Below are positions 17,152 through 25,285 of a stretch of 64,000 nt of DNA, piece by piece (within the stretch, counting starts at the first letter, position 1; each line of letters opens with the position of its first letter). A program made the position numbers and the translations under genes. The DNA is taken from the NCBI RefSeq assembly GCF_014202435.1, contig NZ_JACHGU010000005.1, forward strand, positions 186,001 to 250,000, given 5' to 3'. Source of the DNA: Pseudoxanthomonas broegbernensis. GTDB taxonomy: Bacteria > Pseudomonadota > Gammaproteobacteria > Xanthomonadales > Xanthomonadaceae. Below the pieces are notes generated by a model. The model was not told the origin of the DNA, ran no database searches, and saw only the letters and a list, made by a program, of their open reading frames with translations.

Positions 17152-18333
17152 ATGAACACTCTTCGATCCTTGCCCGCGCCGGCCCTGGCGTTGGCCCTGG
17201 CCGCCGCCCTGCCCACCACCGCGAGCGCCCAGGCCACCCAGGCCGAGCTCTACATCGACGTCGCCACCCACACCATGCCGGGGATGCCGGGCATGGGCGC
17301 GCTCGGCCGCATGGCCGGCGCCATGGGCGCGGGCGCCGCCCCCGGCTACGGCATGGCCCGCCACCCGGGCATGCCCGGCAAGTACCTGGACGTGGCCCTG
17401 CACAACCAGCGCCGCCCCGGCACCCCCGCCCGCCAGGCCGTGCCCAAGGGCCTGCGCCTGGGCGAGCGGATCGACCTGCTGCCGCCCGCTTCCAAGTCCG
17501 GGAACGACGCCACCCCGGCCGCGAACGACGCCCTGGGCCAGCACGGCGACGGCAGCTTCCGGATCCGCTACTACTGGGGTTGCGGCGAGCAGGTGCGCGC
17601 GGGCCAGCCGGCCGAGTTCACCGTCACCGTGCGCAACGGCAAGGTGGTGCAGAGCGGGCGCGCCATGACCCCGCGCCAGGTGCCGCAGCACGCCGTCGGC
17701 CAGGACCCGCGCTACGCCCTGTGGCCCAACCCCTCCGCGCGCAAGACGGTGGCCGGCAACGCCTCGCTGGCCGGCACCCACACGGTCACCGGCGAGCAGT
17801 TGCCGGCGTCGCTGCAGTTCGAGCTGGGCCGCGACCACGACTTCATGCCCGAGCTCAAGCTCAAGAGCGAGGGCGACGCCGGGCAGGGCATGACCCTGCG
17901 CTGGGACGGGGTGGACGGCGCCCGCGCCTACTTCATCCACGGCACCGCGATGGACGGCGAGACGATCGTGATGTGGAGCAGCTCGGAGGACGGCTACGCC
18001 GGCCAGGAGCTGATCGACTTCCTGCCCGAGTCGCTGGTCGCGCAGTGGACCGGCAAGCGCACCCTGATGGGTGCCGACGCGCGCAGTTGCCGTATCCCGC
18101 GCGAGGTGTTCGCCGGCACCGGCAAGGGCACGCCGATGCTGCAGATGGTCGCCTACGGCAACGACCGCACCATCGCCCAGCCGGGCTGGAGCGTACGCGT
18201 GCGCACCAAGTCCACCGCGATGCTGATGTCCGGATTGGGGGGCGCGGCCACGCAGGAGGCCGGACGCGAAGCCGCCAAGCCGGCGGCCAAGGACGCGGCC
18301 AAGAGCGTGCTGCGCGGCCTGATCGGACGCTGA
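17152..18333 (+). CDS. Exported protein of unknown function with a Met/Gly/Pro-rich N-terminal segment
   Basis: A 393-residue protein with a Sec signal peptide (cleavage probably after TASA). The mature N-terminus, residues about 38-75, is rich in Met, Gly, Pro and Ala (HTMPGMPGMGALGRMAG and onward). The central part (about 100-330) is beta-rich with YYWGCGEQVRAGQPAEFTV and SLQFELGRDHDFMPEL segments. The C-terminal 25 residues are Ala/Lys-rich and helical. I do not recognise a family. It lies 229 nt after the sigma/kinase pair and upstream of the PKD-like membrane protein on the same strand, so it may be a target of the sigma factor or part of its sensing chain; this is only positional inference. 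Confidence 0.75.
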   Translation: MNTLRSLPAPALALALAAALPTTASAQATQAELYIDVATHTMPGMPGMGALGRMAGAMGAGAAPGYGMARHPGMPGKYLDVALHNQRRPGTPARQAVPKGLRLGERIDLLPPASKSGNDATPAANDALGQHGDGSFRIRYYWGCGEQVRAGQPAEFTVTVRNGKVVQSGRAMTPRQVPQHAVGQDPRYALWPNPSARKTVAGNASLAGTHTVTGEQLPASLQFELGRDHDFMPELKLKSEGDAGQGMTLRWDGVDGARAYFIHGTAMDGETIVMWSSSEDGYAGQELIDFLPESLVAQWTGKRTLMGADARSCRIPREVFAGTGKGTPMLQMVAYGNDRTIAQPGWSVRVRTKSTAMLMSGLGGAATQEAGREAAKPAAKDAAKSVLRGLIGR

Positions 18334-18354
18334 CCCGCCTCCAGGCACCTCCTT

Positions 18355-18426
18355 GTAGGCGCGGCCCTGGCCGCGATGCTTTTCTCTCCGGCCACGCACG
18401 CCCATCGCGGCCAAGGGCGCGCCTGC
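18355..18426. repeat. REP-like inverted repeat pair
   Basis: Two 24-nt arms (18355-18378 and 18403-18426) are inverted copies matching at 21 of 24 positions, separated by 24 nt. The outer sequence begins GTAGGCGCGGCC. They lie between two co-directional genes and could also act as a hairpin in the transcript. Confidence 0.6.
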
Positions 18427-18534
18427 ACCCGCAATCCCGCAGGAACGCCATGCCTTCCGCGCCGGTCGTACCGGCCGGCGCGCCTGCACCCACAACGCCC
18501 ACGGGTGCTGCCCCGAAGCGCCCGCTTTCACTGG

Positions 18535-21500
18535 ATGGACGGCATCGTGACGACCGACTGGAAACAGATCCTCAAGCGCATCGCAATAGCGACCGGCAAG
18601 GTCCTCTGGCTCGTGGCCCGATGGCTGTTCGCGCTGCTGGTGAAGGTGGGCCGGTTCATCGTGCTCCGGGCGATCCCGGCCATAGGGGCATGGCTGCGCA
18701 GTACGGCCTTCCCGGCGCTGGGACGCCTGTACCGATGGCTGCCGCACCGGCGGCGGGTCGTCGGCGTCGCCGCGGGTGCCGCCGCGATCGCGGTCGCGGT
18801 CCTGCTGCTGCGCGTGCCGGACGACCCGGGCGCCCCGGCCCCGCACACCGCGCAGGCGCCCGCCAAGCCCGCCGAACCCGCCGTGCTGACCCTGACCCCG
18901 ATGCGGGCGCCGCCCGGCGCCGCCATCGTCGCCAACGGCCTGGCCCTGGCCGAGGGCGAGCCCTTCGAGGTCACCGTCGGCGGCCTGCCGGCCGCCGCGC
19001 AGCGGCTGGACGACGGCCGCCTGCAGCTTCGCGTCCCGCTCTACCTGGGCGATGGCGCCTGGCCGGTGCCGCCGGCCGAGGCGCAGGCCGTGGAGGTGCG
19101 GCGCGACGGCACCCTGCTGGCGGCCAGCCAAGCCGGGCTGCGGGTGACCGAGCTTCCGCGCGCGCCGGGTACCACGGCACGGGTGCAGCGCTCGCTGGAC
19201 GCGGCCACCACCGCCTACGAGCGCATCTTCGAGTCCCTGCCCGCCAGCGACGAACAGGACCGCGTACAGCGCCGCGCCCTGCTGGCGGCACTGCGCGGGC
19301 TGGTGAGCGAGGGCGACCACTCGCTGGCGGCCTTGCTGGCCGGCACCTCGCCGCTGCTCGAAGGCGCCGAACCGGACGCGGAACTGATGGACGCGCTCCT
19401 GGCCTCCGGCGGCGTGGCGGACAACCTGGACGCCTTCGCGCAGGCGCTCGGCCCCGGTCCGGCCGACAGTGGTTCCGTCGCCCTGCTGGCGGCCGGCGGC
19501 AGCGCCTTCCCCATGGCGCTTTCGCTGGGGTCCATGCCCACGCCGTTCTCGACGGCCGGCGGGCCCAAGTGCCGCGGCGACGGCAAGGACTTCGAACTCG
19601 CCTGCCAGATGCAGATGTACGGGCTGCTGGACGACCTGGCCCGGGAATACATCAAGCCCACCGCCGACACCTACGCCAACGTCATGCTGGCACTTGCCAC
19701 CGTGGGGGCGCCGCTGTCCGCCCACCCCCTCAGCACCCTCATATCCGCCGTGCTGAGCGTGGCCAACCTGGTGATCGGGAAGATCGCACCGTCGCTGCTG
19801 CCCTCCAACCTGACCCGGTTCGAGCTGGAGTCGGTCAAGCCGCTCGTCGCGCTGCAGGAAACGGTCCCGGCGCGCATCGTCGTCGAGGCCCGGAACACGC
19901 CCCAGTCCATCACCCTCAACGATCTCATCGACGTGGCCAAGTCCACCGTCGGCGCGGCCATCGAGTTCGACGGCTACGTCGTGGAAACCCTCAAGCGGAT
20001 GTTCTACTACACCATCGACCTCTACATGGGCGTGCTGCGCGGCGTCGACCACGTCAGTCCCAACGCCTCCGATGCGGTCAACCCCGGCCTGTTCACCCTG
20101 CCGATGAAGAAGTGGGGCCCGCTCAAGGTCAGCAGCTCCGACCTGGTGAGCCTGTTCAGTTACGACGAACCCATCCTCGCCACCCGCGAGGAGGAGATGG
20201 AGTGGCGCGCAGAGCAAAGGGGCCAGACCACCGTGCGGGCGATGCCGCGCGGGCCGGGCGAGCGCAGCAAGGTGCTGCAGGACCACACCCTGTGCTGGGG
20301 CTGCGTCTGGAGCGGCGGCGCATTCGGCACCGAGATGCCGCAAAGCTCGAAGAGGGTCGCCGTGGAGATCGAGTTCAAGGCCCTCCCGCCGCAGGGCAAG
20401 GCGCCGCTGGACGTCGACCTGGCCTGGGAACTGAAGCCGCGGGAAGACCGCGCGCCGGTCCCCTGCACGGTGGACTTCGGCGACGGGACGCAGGCCCGGC
20501 GCATCCCCGACTGCACCGACACCGCCCGCGTCCGCCACACCTACGACTACACCTCGCGCCTGAACGAGAAGACCGGCGGAGCCTACCTGCCCACGCTGCG
20601 CATCGACGGCAGCCCCATCGAGGCCAAGGCCGAAGTGTTCACCGACTGGACGTTCCGCAGCTCGCCCGAGACCGGGCAGGCACCGCTGGAGGCCAAGTTC
20701 CACTGGGACATTCCCTGGCCGCCGGACCAGAAGGCGCCGCGCTGCGAGTTCGACCCGGGCGACGGCTCGGCGCGGGAAAGCTTCGACGACTGCCTCGCCG
20801 TCACGCGCACCGAGCACACCTTCGAGCGCCGCGGCAGCTTCGTGCCCACGCTGACCCTCATCCACGGCGGCGCCAGGGACACCAAGACCGCGCCGGTGTC
20901 GGTGGCCGAAGAGGGCACCTGCGACGCGGACCTGCTCAAGCACAAGGCCTGGACCGGCAGCGTATCCTTCAGCCAGAGCCGCGACGTGTGGCATCCCAGG
21001 GGCTACTACCACGTCGTGTACAGCCACAGCATTCGCCTGCACGCGCGGATGGACGAGCGCACCCGGCGCGAGTTCCGCGGGGCCGACTACCTCGTGCAGT
21101 ACTACAGCCCGCTACCGGAAGGATCGGCCAAGATCACCTATTCGCGGCACGACTATTCCGGCGACAGGCTGAACAGCTCCGACACGTTCGACGGCAGCGG
21201 CCGGCTGCAGCGGCAGGAGCCGCACATGAGCGAGGACGGCTCGATGCTCACCCTCACCCTCAACGCCAAGAAATGCACCTTCTCCCTCTACCTGCAAGGC
21301 CAGGTCTTCGGCTCGGGCGAGCAGTGGGACTACAAGGGAACCGAAGCGTACAGCGGCTACCGCTGGTTCAACTCGGTCCACGTCGAGGGCATGGTGACGT
21401 CCTCCGGCTCCATCAGCGGCTCATCGTCGGTGCCGTTGCTCTCGCGCAGCCAGATCGAGCGCAACGACATCGAGAAGACCAGTTGGGCCAGCGAGCTGGA

Positions 21501-21576
21501 TGGCGTCGTCGGGGCGCTGGGCGAGAACGGCCTCGGCAGCATGGCGGTGAGCTGGCAGTTCGCCCCGGCGGACTGA
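18535..21576 (+). CDS. Large membrane-anchored protein with two PKD-like domains, function unknown
   Basis: A 1013-residue protein. The N-terminus has two hydrophobic stretches (residues about 20-60 and 75-95), the second a good membrane anchor, followed by a Pro/Ala linker and a large extracytoplasmic part. At about 645 and 737 are two PKD-like repeats, each with an F-x-x-GDG turn (DFGDGT, DPGDGS), a disulfide-compatible Cys pair and an HTY/HTF strand. The last 250 residues are Tyr/Ser-rich and beta-like. I recognise no enzyme motif. The start at 18535 is chosen as the first ATG before the amphipathic N-terminus; GTG 18547 is possible. It may form a unit with the upstream secreted protein and the sigma/kinase pair. 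Confidence 0.72.
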   Translation: MDGIVTTDWKQILKRIAIATGKVLWLVARWLFALLVKVGRFIVLRAIPAIGAWLRSTAFPALGRLYRWLPHRRRVVGVAAGAAAIAVAVLLLRVPDDPGAPAPHTAQAPAKPAEPAVLTLTPMRAPPGAAIVANGLALAEGEPFEVTVGGLPAAAQRLDDGRLQLRVPLYLGDGAWPVPPAEAQAVEVRRDGTLLAASQAGLRVTELPRAPGTTARVQRSLDAATTAYERIFESLPASDEQDRVQRRALLAALRGLVSEGDHSLAALLAGTSPLLEGAEPDAELMDALLASGGVADNLDAFAQALGPGPADSGSVALLAAGGSAFPMALSLGSMPTPFSTAGGPKCRGDGKDFELACQMQMYGLLDDLAREYIKPTADTYANVMLALATVGAPLSAHPLSTLISAVLSVANLVIGKIAPSLLPSNLTRFELESVKPLVALQETVPARIVVEARNTPQSITLNDLIDVAKSTVGAAIEFDGYVVETLKRMFYYTIDLYMGVLRGVDHVSPNASDAVNPGLFTLPMKKWGPLKVSSSDLVSLFSYDEPILATREEEMEWRAEQRGQTTVRAMPRGPGERSKVLQDHTLCWGCVWSGGAFGTEMPQSSKRVAVEIEFKALPPQGKAPLDVDLAWELKPREDRAPVPCTVDFGDGTQARRIPDCTDTARVRHTYDYTSRLNEKTGGAYLPTLRIDGSPIEAKAEVFTDWTFRSSPETGQAPLEAKFHWDIPWPPDQKAPRCEFDPGDGSARESFDDCLAVTRTEHTFERRGSFVPTLTLIHGGARDTKTAPVSVAEEGTCDADLLKHKAWTGSVSFSQSRDVWHPRGYYHVVYSHSIRLHARMDERTRREFRGADYLVQYYSPLPEGSAKITYSRHDYSGDRLNSSDTFDGSGRLQRQEPHMSEDGSMLTLTLNAKKCTFSLYLQGQVFGSGEQWDYKGTEAYSGYRWFNSVHVEGMVTSSGSISGSSSVPLLSRSQIERNDIEKTSWASELDGVVGALGENGLGSMAVSWQFAPAD

Positions 21577-21585
21577 CGGCCGGCC

Positions 21586-21610
21586 GCAGGAACGTCCTTG
21601 GCGCGATGGG
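21586..21610. repeat. Single REP-like unit
   Basis: Starts GCAGGAACGTCCTTGG and is closely related to the unit at 9427. It lies between the PKD-like gene and the groEL terminator. Confidence 0.5.
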
Positions 21611-21649
21611 CCTGTCGCGAACGGGCCGGAAAGCGCGGCGGCCCCAAAC

Positions 21650-21677
21650 GAGAACCCCGCCGAAAGGCGGGGTTCTC
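21650..21677. terminator. Bidirectional stem-loop terminator after groEL
   Basis: A 12-bp perfect stem (GAGAACCCCGCC and its complement) with a GAAA tetraloop, 30 nt beyond the groEL stop. The following T-run is short on both strands. It can end groESL from the right and the PKD-like gene from the left. Confidence 0.75.
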
Positions 21678-21706
21678 TGCTGTTGCGGTACGGCTCGCGG
21701 GCCGGA

Positions 21707-23347
<1,641 letters not shown>

Positions 23348-23397
23348 TTAACTCCGGAATGCGTTGATGGGGGTTGGGGAATGGGTGGACCCGGCGA

Positions 23398-23688
23398 TCA
23401 GCCGAGGATCGCGAAGATGTCGTCTTCCTTCACCACCAGGTACTCGGTGCCGTCCAGCTTGACCTCGGTGCCGCTGTACTTGCCGAACAGCACCTGGTCG
23501 CCGGCCTTGACCTTCGGCGCGCGGACGGTGCCGTTCTCCAGCACCTTGCCCTCGCCCACGGCCACGACCTGGCCCTTGATCGGCTTCTCGGTGGCCGAAT
23601 CGGGAATCACGATGCCACCGGCGGAGACCTTCTCTTCCTCGGTACGCTTGATGACGACGCGGTCGAAAAGCGGCTTGATGTTGCTCAT
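23398..23688 (-). CDS. groS: GroES, 10-kDa co-chaperonin
   Basis: A 96-residue co-chaperonin that forms the heptameric lid on GroEL. The sequence is complete from [15 protein letters not shown] through the mobile loop ([16 protein letters not shown]) to the DDIFAILG end. A GAGGGA site precedes the ATG. The promoter and a degenerate CIRCE operator lie 46-75 nt upstream, pointing to heat-shock control through HrcA; hrcA itself is not in the window. Confidence 0.99.
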   Translation of the reverse strand: MSNIKPLFDRVVIKRTEEEKVSAGGIVIPDSATEKPIKGQVVAVGEGKVLENGTVRAPKVKAGDQVLFGKYSGTEVKLDGTEYLVVKEDDIFAILG

Positions 23689-23733
23689 TTCAATCCCTCT
23701 TAAGTGATTGATTGGGTTGGAAATCGGGCGGCG

Positions 23734-23763
23734 ATTCTAGCACTCGCCTCGTGCGGGTGCCAG
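23734..23763 (-). promoter_or_regulatory. groESL promoter overlapping a degenerate CIRCE (HrcA) operator
   Basis: CIRCE consensus is TTAGCACTC-N9-GAGTGCTAA. Here the arms are CTAGCACTC (23737-23745, 8 of 9) and GGGTGCCAG (23755-23763, 6 of 9) with exactly a 9-nt spacer. On the minus strand a TAGAAT -10 (23734-23739) overlaps one arm, and CTGGCA (23758-23763, 4 of 6 to TTGACA) lies 18 nt upstream as a -35. A bound repressor would block the promoter directly. Confidence 0.72.
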
Positions 23764-23898
23764 CGCCGCGGGCGGCAAAAGCCCGGTCCGGAGACCGGGT
23801 CGACGAGGCACATGGGGACGCGGTGGGAGCCTTTCAAGGGCGGCGGCCTGCCTGGCGGCGGCACCTTGCGGCTTGACCCTGGCAGGCGCCGCCTTTAA

Positions 23899-23923
23899 CG
23901 TTAATTTCTTCATCAAATTAACG
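23899..23923. repeat. Perfect 9-bp inverted repeat upstream of fic
   Basis: CGTTAATTT (23899-23907) and AAATTAACG (23915-23923) are perfect complements around a 7-nt spacer, a typical operator-sized dyad. It could also form a weak hairpin. Confidence 0.6.
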
Positions 23924-23972
23924 ACAAATGCCCTTGTCCATAAACAATCGCCAGCAAACAGGCTTGTCGTTA
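23919..23972. repeat. Second perfect 9-bp inverted repeat, interleaved with the first
   Basis: TAACGACAA (23919-23927) pairs with TTGTCGTTA (23964-23972) across 36 nt. Its left arm shares five bases with the right arm of the preceding dyad, so occupancy of the two could be mutually exclusive or cooperative. Confidence 0.5.
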
Positions 23973-24091
23973 CCAATTCACCGAAATCGATGGTCAACAG
24001 GACTTGTCCATGCGCATCCACTCACAAGAACCTCAGGCGTCAAGGTTTCGCACTTGGTGAACATCGAATCGTCTTGACTGCGAGCCAGTCC

Positions 24092-25222
24092 ATGTCCATG
24101 AACCTCGACATCAGCCAAGCCGTGCACTACCACCTCGATAAGTTCCCCCCGGCCGGGCTGGACTATGCCCGCCTGATGCCGGGACTGCTGGGGGCCACCG
24201 CCGCGCTGGCCCGCTACGACCAGATGCTGAGCGGCCTGCACAACAGCGAACTCTTCCTGGCCCCGCTTCGCGGACAGGAGGCGGTGGTCTCCTCGCGCAT
24301 GGAAGGCACGATCAGCACCCTGGACGAGATCCTCCAACTGGAAGCCGAATTCGACGACGACGATGCCGGGGCCTCCCTGGAATACCGCTCCGACGCGATC
24401 GGAACCGCCCTGTACCGGCGCGCGCTGAATACCGCGCAACAGCGCATGGAACAGGGCCAGCCCCTGACCGAATCGCTGCTGCGCAGCGTCCACCGCCAGT
24501 TGCTCTCCTTCGGGCGCGGTGCCCACAAGTCGCCGGGCGCCTACAAGCGCGAGCAGAACTACATCGGCGAGCGCGGCAGTCGCAAGGTGAACTTCGTGCC
24601 CATCGCGCCCGAGCACCTGGCCGGCGGCATGGAATCGCTGTTCCGGCTGATCGGCGACGCGTCCATGCCGGTGCTGCTGCGTACCGCCCTGGCCCATGCG
24701 GAGTTCGAGTCGCTGCACCCGTTCGAGGATGGCAACGGCCGCGTCGGCCGCATGCTGATCACGCTCATGCTGTGGCAGGGCAAGGCCATCGCCGCGCCGC
24801 ACTTCTACATCAGCCGCTATTTCGAGGACAACAAGGACGAGTACCTGGACCGGCTGCGCCGCGTCTCCGCCGACGACGACTGGGAGGGCTGGTGCCGGTT
24901 CTTCCTGGCGGCGGTCGAGCAGCAAGCCATCGGCAACCTGGAGGCAGCCCAGGCCATTGGCGACTTCTACGCGCAGATGAAGCCGGTTTTCGCCGAACTC
25001 CTGTCGTCCCGGTATGCGGTGGCGGCGCTGGACTACCTGTTCACCTATCCCGTCTTCAGCAACAGCCGGTTCACCCGCACGGCCGGCATACCGCCGCAGA
25101 CCGCCGCACGCTTCACCCGTGTGCTGCTGCAGGAAGGCCTGCTGCAGGTGGTGCGCGAGGCGGCCGGCCGGCGGTCGGCGATGTATCGCTTCGAACCGTT
25201 GATGCAGCGGGTGCGGGTGTAG
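24092..25222 (+). CDS. Fic family protein (probable AMP-transferase), class II autoinhibited type
   Basis: A 376-residue protein. The Fic core carries HPFEDGNGR (His at residue 209), matching the HPFx[D/E]GNGR active site that binds ATP and transfers AMP. The N-terminal part has S67-S-R-M-E71-G72, matching the [S/T]xxxE[G/N] inhibitory helix that blocks ATP binding until released, so it is a self-inhibited class II member. A C-terminal winged-helix-like region (residues about 310-376, RFTRTAGIPPQTAARFTRVLLQEGLL) could bind DNA or a partner. Such solo Fic proteins usually modify themselves or a cytosolic target; none can be named. No antitoxin gene is adjacent. The start at 24092 (or 24098) lacks a strong ribosome site. 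Confidence 0.9.
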   Translation: MSMNLDISQAVHYHLDKFPPAGLDYARLMPGLLGATAALARYDQMLSGLHNSELFLAPLRGQEAVVSSRMEGTISTLDEILQLEAEFDDDDAGASLEYRSDAIGTALYRRALNTAQQRMEQGQPLTESLLRSVHRQLLSFGRGAHKSPGAYKREQNYIGERGSRKVNFVPIAPEHLAGGMESLFRLIGDASMPVLLRTALAHAEFESLHPFEDGNGRVGRMLITLMLWQGKAIAAPHFYISRYFEDNKDEYLDRLRRVSADDDWEGWCRFFLAAVEQQAIGNLEAAQAIGDFYAQMKPVFAELLSSRYAVAALDYLFTYPVFSNSRFTRTAGIPPQTAARFTRVLLQEGLLQVVREAAGRRSAMYRFEPLMQRVRV

Positions 25223-25232
25223 CCTGCGAAAA

Positions 25233-25264
25233 CGCGCGGGGCCGGCGAAAGCCGGCCCCGCGCG
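25233..25264. terminator. Strong bidirectional terminator between fic and the pilin operon
   Basis: A perfect 14-bp GC stem with a GAAA loop (233-246 and 251-264 of 25 kb). On the minus strand it is followed by TTTT, so it ends the pilin operon; on the plus strand it can end fic. Confidence 0.85.
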
Positions 25265-25285
25265 ATGCGTCCCAGGCTGCGTGCA

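Larger units (their letters stand above)
23764..24091. other. Non-coding stretch between groES and fic with an AT-rich regulatory patch
   Basis: No convincing gene is present. The first 120 nt are GC-rich like the genome. From about 23893 to 24070 base composition drops sharply (runs such as TTAACGTTAATTT), unlike neighbouring DNA. It contains two inverted repeats listed separately and repeated TTGTCCAT words (near 23934 and 24004). It probably holds the fic promoter and operator; a small open frame on the minus strand (23737-24021) has no recognisable product. Confidence 0.6.

Noticed and set aside
23737..24021. A 94-codon minus-strand frame between groES and fic
   Set aside because: It covers the CIRCE promoter and AT-rich operator region; the translation has no family features or good ribosome site.
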